NCBI RefSeq assembly: GCF_008698235.1 | Contig: NZ_PEBH01000006.1 | Location: forward strand, 124,001 to 188,000 | Length of the DNA stretch: 64,000 bases | DNA from: Bifidobacterium rousetti | GTDB taxonomy: Bacteria > Actinomycetota > Actinomycetes > Actinomycetales > Bifidobacteriaceae | Direction: 5' to 3' | Part shown: positions 43,210 through 52,290 of the stretch, in pieces | How the letters are laid out: the number at the start of each line of letters is the position of its first letter | How positions within the stretch are numbered: the first letter of the stretch is position 1 | Position numbers and translations under genes: made by a program | The notes under the pieces: generated by a model | Told to the model about the DNA's origin: nothing | Seen by the model: only the letters and a program-made list of their open reading frames with translations | Databases searched by the model: none

Positions 43210-44184
43210 TCATTGTCCCGCACGCTTTCCGTGTTGTTCAGAGCGCTGTTCGGAGGACAGCTCAAGCGCCGCCTGACCGAGCGCCCCGTCCACGGCCGCG
43301 TCCCCATGCCCGGAGGTGCGGGCGGCCAGGACGAATGCGCGGCGTGCCAACTCGTAACGTGAATCGACCTGCGGATTCCGCTCCGAGATCGCATCGGCCA
43401 CCGGACGCCAACGGGGATTTTCGGCACGAATCAGATAGCTCTTCTGAATCACGATCCGCTTGCGTGGAATTTCCGTGAAACCGGCCTGTGTCATGGCCGC
43501 ATTCTGCTCCTCGGTCAGCGACAACGTACCCCGCATGACCGCGAGAACCTCCGGCACGGACAGCCCCAGCACCGCTCGCAGGCCATCGGCGTAAGCGGAC
43601 AATGCGTCATTCGTGTCGTACTTATCCTCGTCGTCGTCCATCTTCGGCAGAGTCGCACACAGCGCATGCCACCGGGCGAACAGACGGATGCGATCGCGCA
43701 GACGATCGTACGCCGGCATCCAAGCCTCCTGCGGATCATGCCCGGCGGCCACTCCATATTCGGGATCCGGCTCGGCGTGAATCGCGGCCCTGACCTGTTC
43801 CGGCCGGTATTCGCACAACGGTCTGTCGAACAATCGCAGCGGGACGGCGATGGTCAGTCGGGGCCAGACGACGACGGGGAACATACCCACGCCTTCGGCG
43901 GCACCGCCAACGGCACCACCGGCCTCAGCACCACCACCTCCATCGATGACCATGGAGCCGACGGTCTGGTCGTCGGTATTGCAGCTGGCCACCATGACAT
44001 GGATCATCCGCGGATCGTCGTCCGCGCTACGGGCCGTCTGATCGTCGTCCGACTCACTCTGGTCTTCCGTCCGGCCGCGATCCACAACGAATACGTATTC
44101 GGCATCATGCTCGTCGTCGACGAGCCACAGCTGGCCACGGGACGGCCCCTCGTCGAGCATTCTGGCGCGCTGTCCGTCAGTCAT
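43210..44184 (-). CDS. unknown protein, middle gene of the ImmA operon
   Basis: A 324-residue acidic protein. The N-terminal ~90 residues include GQLWLVDDEHDAEYVFVVDRGR and an Asp/Ser-rich stretch plus a Gly-rich segment; the middle has PVVVWPRLTIAVPLRLFDRPL. The region ALSAYADGLRAVLGLSVPEVLAVMRGTLSLTEEQNAAMTQAG reads like a helix-turn-helix with flanking helices, followed by RIVIQKSYLIRAENPRWRP. ATG 44184 with GGAGG about nine bases upstream overlaps the gene before it. Could be the DNA-binding partner or substrate of the peptidase; no family recognised. Confidence 0.75.
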   Translation of the reverse strand: MTDGQRARMLDEGPSRGQLWLVDDEHDAEYVFVVDRGRTEDQSESDDDQTARSADDDPRMIHVMVASCNTDDQTVGSMVIDGGGGAEAGGAVGGAAEGVGMFPVVVWPRLTIAVPLRLFDRPLCEYRPEQVRAAIHAEPDPEYGVAAGHDPQEAWMPAYDRLRDRIRLFARWHALCATLPKMDDDEDKYDTNDALSAYADGLRAVLGLSVPEVLAVMRGTLSLTEEQNAAMTQAGFTEIPRKRIVIQKSYLIRAENPRWRPVADAISERNPQVDSRYELARRAFVLAARTSGHGDAAVDGALGQAALELSSEQRSEQHGKRAGQ

Positions 44185-44186
44185 GA

Positions 44187-45596
44187 TCACTCACCTCCTT
44201 CTTCAAGCTGCTGCGCGTCGATGAAGCCCCACGCACTCAGCGCATCAAACAACGCCCCTGACGTGTCGATCGCGACATCCTTCCGCGCGCTGCGGCCGGT
44301 GAGCACGTCCCTCAACTGATTCCGCGCATCCGGCGAGAGCGCTTCGAGTTCCTCCAGGGCATCCTCATACCGCTGTTGCTCGATGACCTGATCGGGGCTG
44401 AGCGTCGAACCGGAATCGGCGAATGAACGGTATTGCATCTTGTCGTTGACCGAATCATTCAGATCGACTCTGGTTTCAGCCGCCGTGGTGAACCGTCTGC
44501 GAACCAGCGCGGGACAGCATGCCACGGCGATATTCGTCAGCTCGTTCAGCGTCAGCCCGCCATCAGCCGTTTCCAGTACGTATTTCACCCAGGAATCCAG
44601 ATGCCTGAGCGCCGAGCCGTGAGGCTTCCTGTCGAGTGCGATGGGAATGGGCCGCGGCGCGCCCTCCTTCCCGGAATCACCCTGACCGGTCTTGCTGTCA
44701 GCCCCCTTCACCCAATGGCTGTTTTCCAGCTTTCTACGATCGTTGTCCAGCGTTTCGGCGCTGGGCCACACGATGCCTGTGAACGATTTCGCCTTATCGC
44801 AGAGGAACTCCATCGATCGGGAGGAATGCATGGCATTGCCGGATCGCAGCGTCCATAGATTGCCATCCCCCGAATTGACGTTCGCGAACACCGTCTTATT
44901 GCCCGGACGCTTCAGCACACCCCTGAGACGTTCGCGGAATCTGCCGTAGTCCGTCTGCGCGAAGCAATCACCCAGATATTCCCGCATGGGCTTTTGCGCC
45001 CGTGTGGCGAATTGCGAATCCGAATGGGAGGAGAGATACACCTTGACGTAGTCGTTGTTGAACGCCACCGGGTATGCACGTTCCCGATCGCCCGGATCGT
45101 ATTTGAAGCAGAACGAGTACGCCCACGGCATCGGTTCGGGCTCCTCGTCCGCGAGATCCTGATAATGCGCCAACGCCGGGGAAACCGCCTTGGACAACGC
45201 TCCCAATGTCTTTTCGCCGGGATGCCCCTCGCCTGCCGTGATTTCGATGCCGATATGGTATCGGATAGCGCCCCGGGCATCCGGGTTCCCGCTCCGATCA
45301 GGTTCCGGCAGCTCCACGAAGTTATCGATCCTCCATCTGGACCACATGTCCTTGCGGGCCGCGCGATCGCCAGCCTCATGACCAACGGCCTCGTGACCAT
45401 GGGTCTCACGACAATGGGTCTCGTGCAGCCTTGCATCACCCTCCGGCGTCACCTCATGCTCTTCCGGTTCCACAGCGGGTTCCCTCCACTCACGCAGCGA
45501 ATACGTTCCCAGCATACGTTGCGCATGGCACAGTCCTCGGGATGCGTCCGCGAAGCCCACCGAGCCGTCGATGACGGCGATTCCGTCGGCACCCAT
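44187..45596 (-). CDS. unknown protein, first gene of the ImmA operon
   Basis: A 469-residue protein. After an N-terminal region with a His-rich run (THCRETHGHEAVGHEAG) come a mixed alpha/beta domain (YHIGIEITAGEGHPGEKTLGALSKAV, WAYSFCFKYDPGDRERAYPV) and a C-terminal helical part (LTLNELTNIAVACCPALVRRRF, DQVIEQQRYEDALEELEALSPDARNQLRDVL). The last segment has the charge pattern of a sigma-factor-type or coiled helical region but is not a convincing match. AAAGGAGACGTCC precedes the ATG. No family recognised. Transcribed from a region with TTGTCCGGTTAAT. Confidence 0.75.
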   Translation of the reverse strand: MGADGIAVIDGSVGFADASRGLCHAQRMLGTYSLREWREPAVEPEEHEVTPEGDARLHETHCRETHGHEAVGHEAGDRAARKDMWSRWRIDNFVELPEPDRSGNPDARGAIRYHIGIEITAGEGHPGEKTLGALSKAVSPALAHYQDLADEEPEPMPWAYSFCFKYDPGDRERAYPVAFNNDYVKVYLSSHSDSQFATRAQKPMREYLGDCFAQTDYGRFRERLRGVLKRPGNKTVFANVNSGDGNLWTLRSGNAMHSSRSMEFLCDKAKSFTGIVWPSAETLDNDRRKLENSHWVKGADSKTGQGDSGKEGAPRPIPIALDRKPHGSALRHLDSWVKYVLETADGGLTLNELTNIAVACCPALVRRRFTTAAETRVDLNDSVNDKMQYRSFADSGSTLSPDQVIEQQRYEDALEELEALSPDARNQLRDVLTGRSARKDVAIDTSGALFDALSAWGFIDAQQLEEGGE

Positions 45597-45632
45597 GGAC
45601 GTCTCCTTTCACTCACCGGTGTACTTGCATTA

Positions 45633-45645
45633 ATTAACCGGACAA
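45633..45645 (-). promoter_or_regulatory. TTGTCCGGTTAAT motif upstream of the ImmA operon
   Basis: TTGTCCGGTTAATTAATGCA on the minus strand ends about 20 bases before the ribosome site of the 469-residue gene. The 10-base core recurs at 45716, 56846 and 57813, each in front of another accessory gene. Confidence 0.7.
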
Positions 45646-45715
45646 TGGCGCAACACCGCGGCACGACGCGGCCCGACACCCTTTGCACGCCTCCCCTTGC
45701 ACGCCCCTTCGCGCG

Positions 45716-45728
45716 TTGTCCGGTTACT
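45716..45728 (+). promoter_or_regulatory. TTGTCCGGTTACT motif upstream of the ADP-ribosylglycohydrolase gene
   Basis: TTGTCCGGTTACTCCACATG lies about 110 bases before ATG 45838. It shares TTGTCCGGTTA with the divergent copy at 45633, so the two genes probably answer to the same factor. Confidence 0.7.
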
Positions 45729-45837
45729 CCACATGTACGGGAAACGCGGCCGAACGAAACCGAAAACAACGAAACGACACCAGCACGGAGCCGGTGGCCA
45801 GAGGCCGACAACCATTATCACGAAAGGAAACCAACAT

Positions 45838-46737
45838 ATGTCCCAGATCACACAGACGCACAACAAGCAGCACGACGACCGTCTGGAGGCGGCGGTGTAC
45901 GGCGAGGCCGTGGCCGACGCCCTCGGCGTGCCCTACGAGTTCCGCCAGCGCGATACCTTCACCTGCACCGACATGGTCGGCGGAGGCGCGCACCGCCAGC
46001 CGGCCGGCACGTTCTCCGACGATTCATCGATGATGCTCGCCACGCTGGATTCACTCAACCACCGCAACGGCCACGTCGACCCGTCGGACCTGCTTGCCCG
46101 GTTCCGCGCATGGCGCTACGACGGCGCATACACGGCCGACGGCACGGTGTTCGACGTCGGCGGCACCACGAACTTCGCCCTGTCGACAGGCCAGGGCGGA
46201 GACGGCGAGCGAGACAACGGCAACGGCAGCCTGATGCGCATCATCCCGCTGGCGTTCTTCGAGGTGTCCGATGACGAGATTCGCGCGGCCAGTGCGGTCA
46301 CGCATGCCCATCACATCAGCACCGAGGCGTGCGTGGCATATGTCCACGCCGCCCGCGGACTGCTCGGCGGCCGCTCCCCTCGCGAGGTCGCGGCCGAGGC
46401 CGGCTACGACGGCATCTGGGACACGGATCGGGATGACATCCGGTCGGGCGGTTTCGTGCTGGATACGCTGCGAGCGGCCCTGTGGTGCCTGACCACGACC
46501 AGCTCCTATGCCGAATGTGCCCTCACGGCGGTGAATCTCGGCTCCGACACCGATACCACCGCGGCGGTCGCCGGCGCGCTGGCCGGCATCGTCTACGGAT
46601 TCGCGGGGTCTTCGGACAGCGCATCGGACGGCGCATCGGGCGTCGCGACCGGCATCCCGGAAGCGTGGGTCAAGGCCCTGCGCGGCAAGACGGTCATCGA
46701 TCGGATCCTGGCCGGAGAGTACGGGAATCTGAAGTAA
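45838..46737 (+). CDS. ADP-ribosylglycohydrolase family protein
   Basis: A 299-residue DraG-type hydrolase that removes ADP-ribose from proteins or other acceptors. The metal ligands are visible in GTFSDDSSMMLATLDSL and LGSDTDTTAAVAGALAGIVYG; NGNGSLMRIIPLAFF is the other conserved block. GAAAGGAAACC precedes ATG 45838. It stands divergent from the ImmA operon with a matching promoter word. Such enzymes reverse the effect of ADP-ribosyltransferase toxins or regulate by reversible ADP-ribosylation; no transferase is encoded nearby. Confidence 0.9.
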   Translation: MSQITQTHNKQHDDRLEAAVYGEAVADALGVPYEFRQRDTFTCTDMVGGGAHRQPAGTFSDDSSMMLATLDSLNHRNGHVDPSDLLARFRAWRYDGAYTADGTVFDVGGTTNFALSTGQGGDGERDNGNGSLMRIIPLAFFEVSDDEIRAASAVTHAHHISTEACVAYVHAARGLLGGRSPREVAAEAGYDGIWDTDRDDIRSGGFVLDTLRAALWCLTTTSSYAECALTAVNLGSDTDTTAAVAGALAGIVYGFAGSSDSASDGASGVATGIPEAWVKALRGKTVIDRILAGEYGNLK

Positions 46738-46786
46738 CAAACCGGGGACGCGGAGCGACTCGCCTCACGCCCGCAACCCATCCACC

Positions 46787-47716
46787 TCACGCCGCCGGCA
46801 GCAACGCGTGCAGCGCGGTCATCACCACCAGACTGATGACCGCGGTGACGGTCAGCGAGAAGCCGGCGAGCTTCGCGTTGCCGGTCAGCGAATCGGTGAA
46901 CTTGGTCGAGAAGATCGTGACCGGGGCGAACGACCCCAGCACGATGATCTCGCGGATGCGCGCGTCGAACGGCAGCAGGAACCACGCGGCGAGCGCGATG
47001 ATCGCGCCGAACACCATGCGCCACGCGATCACCTTCGCGAGCTCGACCTTGTCCTTGCGATTGTCGGGCACCTCCATCATGAGGCCGATCATCGCCATCG
47101 CGCAGAACGCGTTCGCGTTGGCGAACGGCGTGATCAGGGTGACGATCGGCTGCGGGATCGTGATGTGCAGGAACATGAACACGAGCATCAACATGTAGAT
47201 GTCGAACGAGATCGACCCGAGGAAGTCGCGCGCGATGTTGCGCAGACGCAACCGCCACGGCAGGGCCTTGAAACCGTCGTCCATCTTGAGCAGCGTGCGC
47301 GTGATCGTCAACGAGCCGGCGGTGGCGACGGTCGCGTTGCCGATGTCGAGCATGATCACCGGCAGGCCCGCGGACGCGCCCATGAACGTCTGCACGACCG
47401 GCAGACAGAACGCGCCCAGGTTGAGGCCGGACGCGTTGAGCATCTGGAAGGCACGATAGTTGCGTTCGTCGCCGCGCGATCCAAAATAGACGACGAACAG
47501 CGGGATCAGGCAGGCGAAGAAGCCGAACAGCACGATCCACAGCATGCGCATGTCGTGCTTGTTCGTGGCGAACGACAGGATGATCGCGCACGGCAGGGTC
47601 AGGTTGAACACGAGCCCCTGCGCGACCTTATAATCGCGCTCGCCGAACACATGAAGATGCTTCAGCGCATACACGCCGACGATGACCAGCAGCAGTGAGC
47701 AGGCTTGGAAGAGCAT
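46787..47716 (-). CDS. AEC-family (auxin efflux carrier-like) transporter
   Basis: A 309-residue membrane protein with about ten helices in two repeats of five: QACSLLLVIVGVYALKHLHVFGERDYKVAQGLVFNLTLPCAIILSF opens it, and LGSFAPVTIFSTKFTDS lies near the end. The family exports malate, malonate or other small anions. GAGAGAAG precedes ATG 47716; the longer frame has no site. Substrate cannot be told. Stands alone, convergent with the ADP-ribosylglycohydrolase. Confidence 0.83.
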   Translation of the reverse strand: MLFQACSLLLVIVGVYALKHLHVFGERDYKVAQGLVFNLTLPCAIILSFATNKHDMRMLWIVLFGFFACLIPLFVVYFGSRGDERNYRAFQMLNASGLNLGAFCLPVVQTFMGASAGLPVIMLDIGNATVATAGSLTITRTLLKMDDGFKALPWRLRLRNIARDFLGSISFDIYMLMLVFMFLHITIPQPIVTLITPFANANAFCAMAMIGLMMEVPDNRKDKVELAKVIAWRMVFGAIIALAAWFLLPFDARIREIIVLGSFAPVTIFSTKFTDSLTGNAKLAGFSLTVTAVISLVVMTALHALLPAA

Positions 47717-47824
47717 GTTTCTTCTCTCGACTTGTGGGTTCGCGCGGAGAACGACGGAACGCGAGGCATCCGTATCCCGCGCAACGGGGAATACGCCACA
47801 GTATAGGAGTCCATCCGCAGCGTA

Positions 47825-48436
47825 ATGGTCGTAGGTCCAATACGTACACGCTCCGCGCATGGCGGCAACACCCAGACGAACCCAGACCCACGTTGCAGTC
47901 CGATCGTCGAGCAGGACGACGGCTATGACCCCAACGCGGTGCTAGTCGACACCATCACCGCATCGGACGACAACAGCGCGGACGTCCCATACAACAACAC
48001 GGCAACCAACTCGCCGATCGCGTACCTGCCCCAGCTCGGCGCGTTCGCGCTCGGCAAACTGGCAGGTCTCCCCGCGCAAACCACCTATTACCTCGCCGAA
48101 GCATTCATGCTGGCGGTCTACGCATGCTGCGCCGCCGTCGCGGTGGCGCTGCTGTTCGCGGCGACGATCCGGCATGTTTTACGGAGTCGCGAAGTGGTGT
48201 TCTGGTGGTGCACCTGTGCCATGATCATCGGTATCATAACGCTCACGTATCTGGCGTTGTGGCTGCAGTACACTCCGACTGATTCCATCATGGTCGAAGG
48301 TATGCAGCACCGGCACTTCCTGCCGATGACGGTGCTGGGAGGGCTATGCTTCGCCGAAAGCGCATCCGCGGTCTTCGGTTCACGCCCGTCATCGTCGGAG
48401 ATCCTCCGCGATGTGGCGGCAAGGCATGCGCGATGA
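47825..48436 (+). pseudogene. internally deleted DUF2142-like membrane protein
   Basis: The first third (NTATNSPIAYLPQLGAFALGKLAGL, then AEAFMLAVYACCAAVAVALL) matches the N-terminal region typical of the ~450-residue DUF2142 membrane proteins, and the last third (IITLTYLALWLQYTPTDSIMVEGMQHRHFLPMTVLGGLCF) matches their C-terminal region. The roughly 250 residues that should lie between are missing, joined in frame. No ribosome site is seen. I read it as the scar of a deletion near surface-polysaccharide genes (48725-51868). A small functional protein cannot be excluded. Confidence 0.6.
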
Positions 48437-48502
48437 GCGTCAGATGCGCAAACCCAAGAGGAAAGAACGATAAGAACCGAGGACGGGTGATGCACGATCG
48501 CC

Positions 48503-48707
48503 TATCTGCGTTACAAGGGGTACATTAGCGCTTTTACGGACATCTATCTTGCTTACGAGGGGTACCGGAGTGAAGTATCACAAGGTTGAAACGGCTTAGC
48601 CCCATTGCGGTCAAGCCGTTTCGAGGCCCTCATACATGACTTGGGCACCCCTCGTAAGCGAGATAGACATCTGCAAGAGCGCAAATGTACCCCTTGCAAC
48701 GCAGATA
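48503..48707. repeat. four-box palindromic repeat, copy C
   Basis: TATCTGCGTTACAAGGGGTA (48503), TATCTTGCTTACGAGGGGTA (48544), centre AAACGGCTTAGCC...GGTCAAGCCGTTT (48589-48621), CACCCCTCGTAAGCGAGATA and GTACCCCTTGCAACGCAGAT. Box order as in copy A. It lies just downstream of the large membrane-protein gene ending at 48725. Confidence 0.87.
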
Positions 48708-48724
48708 CCCCAGCTCACCGCATC

Positions 48725-50791
48725 TCACCTCGCGCAGCCGAAGCGGTAGAGCGCCCACCCCTTGGCATAGTCGGCGCGATCCGAGTAGTCGCGCACCTTG
48801 ACGAGCGTGCCGTCGGCCGTGTACCTGGCGATGAGGTCGTCGCGATGGAACGGGTCGTACTGCTGGCGGAACGTGAACATCTCGAGGCTCGGCGCCTGTC
48901 CGCCCATCACGAGGAAGTACTCCGGCTTGTCCTGTTCGATCGGACAGACCGTGTTCAGCACGGTCGTCTTGTCGCCTGAGTCGAACGCGCGCTCGACCGC
49001 GCCGAAGATCGCACCGTTCTTCTCGGCCATCGGGTTGTAGATCGGGTAGAGCATGTTCACGTCGAACACGGTCTTGCCGTACATCGACCCGTTGAGCGGA
49101 TCGGAGATGACGGCCGCGCCGGGCTCGACCGTGCGCGCCACGTCGGCGAGGATGTCGTACTTCGTGCGCGTGAGCTGTTCATCAGGCTGACTGTCGTTGA
49201 GCACCATATTGGCGTGGACGTTCTCGGCGAGGACAGCACGGGTCGAGTTGCCCCAGCCGACGAGCCGGCCGTCGACCGCGCGCTCCACGCCTCCGAACTG
49301 CGCGCCGACGGCGAGCGCGGCGAGGACGGCGACCATGATCGCCGAGATGGTGCGGCGGGTGCTGGGCGCGCGCGGGGATGGGATCGCCGTCCCATGCAGC
49401 GCGCTTGCGGCGAAGATGAGCAGGACGACGATCGCGAGCGGGATCATCGTGAGGGGGCGGGTCTCCGCGCGATACCACACGGCAGCCACGATGTTGGGGA
49501 ACCAGCCGGTGAGCGCGGTCGAGCACACGTAGAGCAACGCGAACAGGAACACGACCAGCAGAACAGAGACCGCGTCCTTGCGCAGGGAATGCTCAGGGTG
49601 GGCATTGATGCGATCAACGACTTGCCGACGCGGAATACCCCACACAGCGCACGTAGCGACCGCGATCGTCACCGCAATGGCCGCGACCACCATCACCGCC
49701 ATCACAACGCCGGCCGGGCCGTCGATGTTGTCGGTGACGAACACGCGCAGGGCGTCGGGGACGGTGCGATTCGGCACGAACGTGTGGAACCAGTCGCCCG
49801 GATTGAGGTAGCGATCGGACTTGTAGTGCGTGACCATGTACGCGAACAAGACGATCGCGCCGACCACGCAGGCGGCGAGCGCGGCGAGGATGAATCGCCA
49901 CGGCAGTCGCAGCAGCAGGAACGGACCGATGAACAGCAGCCAGGTGAACGTCATGCGCGGGTGCGCGAACACGGTGATGCCGCCGGTCAACACGGTGAGG
50001 ACACCCCAGCGAAGGATGACCTTGCCGGCGGCCTCCCGCCAGTCATGCCCCGCGGCGAGCCCTATGACGATCGCGTCGAACCATCGCAACGTGCAGTACA
50101 GCCAGAACGGCAGCAGCGAGAAGGCGAGGCCGTAGGCGACGAGCGGGCCGGAGGCGAGCATCTGGAACGGGTGACTGGCCGACGCGACCGACAGCAGCGG
50201 TACGATCAGGGCCATCGCACAGGGGAACAGGCGGGACGGCGCCAGCGGGGAATCCGCACTCGCCCCGGATGAATCGGACGAATCGGATGTCTCGGACGGA
50301 GCAGACGGCGTACCCCGCGACCCGGCGCCGGCACGGGCGTCGCGCAGGCCGCGGCACGTCCAGTACGAGGCGAGCAGCTGCATGCCGGCCGGCCAGACGA
50401 GTCCCGCGCCGGCGATCCACACGACGTTGAACGCGGTGTAGATGTTCATCTGCGCACCGAACAGCCGCGCGATCGAGATCAGTCCGGCGGCGAGCAGGTG
50501 AAACAGCGGCGGATAGTACGCGTCGTTCGGCCACAGGTGCGTGGCCGCGCCGATCCCCTGGTCCAGGATGCGTCGGATGAAGTAGTAGTGGGCGGGCGCG
50601 TCGATCTGGTGGAGCGGGTAGTTCCACGCCTCATAGCCCTTCGGGAACCACGCGACGACCACGGCGAACGCGAACAGCACGCCGATCGCCATGCACGCGG
50701 GCAGGGCGACGAGCGGGGCGAGGCGGCGGATACGGGCGGGGATAGACGTACCAGAGGCGGTGTTCATCAACTTGATCGACTTGATCGACAT
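48725..50791 (-). CDS. large polytopic membrane protein (DUF6541-like)
   Basis: A 688-residue protein with a dozen or so hydrophobic helices in its first 480 residues (LAPLVALPACMAIGVLFAFAVVVAWF; SRLFPCAMALIVPLLSVAS), the motif YPLHQIDAPAHYYFIRRILDQG after the first helix, and a C-terminal extracellular-type domain (ISDPLNGSMYGKTVFDVNMLYPIYNP). The layout fits the DUF6541 / glycosyltransferase-C-like group found with actinobacterial cell-surface polysaccharide genes. The first ATG (50791) has GGAG far upstream; ATG 50767 is the alternative. Together with the glycosyltransferase gene before it (27 bases apart) it may modify arabinogalactan-like or rhamnan cell-wall polymers. Confidence 0.75.
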   Translation of the reverse strand: MSIKSIKLMNTASGTSIPARIRRLAPLVALPACMAIGVLFAFAVVVAWFPKGYEAWNYPLHQIDAPAHYYFIRRILDQGIGAATHLWPNDAYYPPLFHLLAAGLISIARLFGAQMNIYTAFNVVWIAGAGLVWPAGMQLLASYWTCRGLRDARAGAGSRGTPSAPSETSDSSDSSGASADSPLAPSRLFPCAMALIVPLLSVASASHPFQMLASGPLVAYGLAFSLLPFWLYCTLRWFDAIVIGLAAGHDWREAAGKVILRWGVLTVLTGGITVFAHPRMTFTWLLFIGPFLLLRLPWRFILAALAACVVGAIVLFAYMVTHYKSDRYLNPGDWFHTFVPNRTVPDALRVFVTDNIDGPAGVVMAVMVVAAIAVTIAVATCAVWGIPRRQVVDRINAHPEHSLRKDAVSVLLVVFLFALLYVCSTALTGWFPNIVAAVWYRAETRPLTMIPLAIVVLLIFAASALHGTAIPSPRAPSTRRTISAIMVAVLAALAVGAQFGGVERAVDGRLVGWGNSTRAVLAENVHANMVLNDSQPDEQLTRTKYDILADVARTVEPGAAVISDPLNGSMYGKTVFDVNMLYPIYNPMAEKNGAIFGAVERAFDSGDKTTVLNTVCPIEQDKPEYFLVMGGQAPSLEMFTFRQQYDPFHRDDLIARYTADGTLVKVRDYSDRADYAKGWALYRFGCAR

Positions 50792-50818
50792 GTGACGGGC
50801 GGCTCCGATCCGGCCGGA

Positions 50819-51868
50819 TCAGTCGTCGAGATCGAGCGTGTCCGGCAGCGGGGCCGGCATCGGACGCCACGACCGGTCGTGCAGGAGCTTGCGCGAATCC
50901 CACCAGCCCTTCGCGAGCTGGACGACGCCGGTCCTGAGGTGCTCGCGGTCGACCATGACGAGTCGGATGAGCTCCTTCGCGGCGGTCGCGGCGGTGCCGA
51001 GCGCGAAGAGGAACGGGCGATAATCGCCGTAGACCATGAAGTAGCGGGCCATGTACCCGCGGTTGCGCATGATGTGGTAGCGGTTCATGTCGGACGTGGA
51101 GTTGAGCTGACGCACGCCGGCGATGTCCCAGTTGCCGATCTCGCGCGTGCGGCGCAGGACCACGTCGGGGATGACGATCGGCGCGGTGACCTTGCTCGCG
51201 CGGTAGCCGTAGATCGTGTCGTCCCAGTAGATGAAGAAGCGCGGGTCGGGCAGGCCGATCGCCTTGACGACGCGACGGTTGAACAGGCCTCCCTCGAAGC
51301 ACAGCGTGTTCATCGTGCGGTATCCGGCGCGACCGAACGCGGCCGGGGCGATCGGATTCGGGATGCCGAGGCCGATGCGGAAGTCGTACTGCCAGTAGAA
51401 CGGGCCGCCGTCGTAGTCGAAGCGGGAGCCCTGGATGACCTCGTGGCGACGGGTCCAGGGGGCGAGCTTGGCGATGCCGTCAGGCAGGACGGCGACGTCG
51501 TCGTCCATCACCCAGAACCATTCGGCGCCCAGCTGATACGCCTTTTTGACGCCCGCGGAGAAGCCGCCCGCGCCGCCGAGGTTCTCGGTCTGCGGCGCGT
51601 AGACGACGCGCGACTGGTTGCCGGATCGGTCGGCGACGGTCCTGCCCCACTGCGCGTTCGCCTTGGCCTCGAGATCGGCGACCATGGACTTCGTCTCGTC
51701 GGACTGCTCGTTGTCCACGACGATGACGCGCCACGGGGCCTGCTCGAGCGCGAGGATCGACTCGAACAGGGTGGCGAGCAGGTTCTGGCGCTTGTACGTG
51801 GTGATGACCATCGCGAGGTGGTCGATGGTGTGGTCGATGGTGTTGGGCGTCTTCTTCACATCAGTCAT
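50819..51868 (-). CDS. family-2 glycosyltransferase (galactofuranosyltransferase-like)
   Basis: A 349-residue GT2 enzyme: LAMVITTYKRQNLLATLFESILALEQAPWRVIVVDNEQSD at the start, ENLGGAGGFSAGVKKAYQLGAEWFWVMDDDV with the DDD metal site, then NTLCFEGGLFNRRVVKAIGLPDPRFFIYWDDTIYGYRA with the acceptor-site WDD. These blocks resemble GlfT-type galactofuranosyltransferases. The start at 51868 (MTDVKK) is preferred. It is the first gene of a pair with the large membrane protein. Confidence 0.85.
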   Translation of the reverse strand: MTDVKKTPNTIDHTIDHLAMVITTYKRQNLLATLFESILALEQAPWRVIVVDNEQSDETKSMVADLEAKANAQWGRTVADRSGNQSRVVYAPQTENLGGAGGFSAGVKKAYQLGAEWFWVMDDDVAVLPDGIAKLAPWTRRHEVIQGSRFDYDGGPFYWQYDFRIGLGIPNPIAPAAFGRAGYRTMNTLCFEGGLFNRRVVKAIGLPDPRFFIYWDDTIYGYRASKVTAPIVIPDVVLRRTREIGNWDIAGVRQLNSTSDMNRYHIMRNRGYMARYFMVYGDYRPFLFALGTAATAAKELIRLVMVDREHLRTGVVQLAKGWWDSRKLLHDRSWRPMPAPLPDTLDLDD

Positions 51869-52108
51869 GTGCCTTATTCTCTCACTACGCCCCGCCACTG
51901 TGCCTTGTCACTACGCTCTGTCACCGCACCCCGCCACCATGCCTTCACAAGCTCGTCGATCAATCCGATCAGTCAGCAATGAATCCGAAAGCCGAAAACC
52001 GTTGCGGCACAACGCGCCACGCCGTACGGTGGCAGTTTTTTCAGAAGCTGGTATTGTATGACGAGTTGTGTTCGAAGCCTGCTTGTTCAGGGGCCGAGAT
52101 ACGCACAT

Positions 52109-52196
52109 GGAGGATTCGCCTAGTGGTCTATGGCGCACGCTTGGAAAGCGTGTTGGTGTAACAGCCTCACGAGTTCGAATCTCGTATCCTCCGCCA
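52109..52196 (+). tRNA. tRNA-Ser (anticodon GGA)
   Basis: An 88-base tRNA with the long variable arm of serine tRNAs. The acceptor stem GGAGGAT pairs with ATCCTCC, the anticodon loop TTGGAAA sits between CACGC and GCGTG, the T-arm GAGTTCGAATCTC is standard and the CCA end is encoded. A terminator follows. Confidence 0.95.
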
Positions 52197-52198
52197 TC

Positions 52199-52231
52199 GC
52201 CCTTTTCCCGCCCAAAGGAAAAGGGCTTTTT
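52199..52231 (+). terminator. intrinsic terminator after tRNA-Ser
   Basis: GCCCTTTTCC (52199) pairs with GGAAAAGGGC (52217), followed by TTTTT. Confidence 0.9.
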
Positions 52232-52290
52232 CATTGCCAAAACGGCGGAATTCCACAAAATCATTAAGTTAGGGGCCCAGAATTACACAT

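Noticed and set aside
44994..46274. A 426-codon plus-strand frame crossing the divergent promoter
   Set aside because: It is opposite the 469-residue gene and then out of frame with the ADP-ribosylglycohydrolase; no protein-like content.
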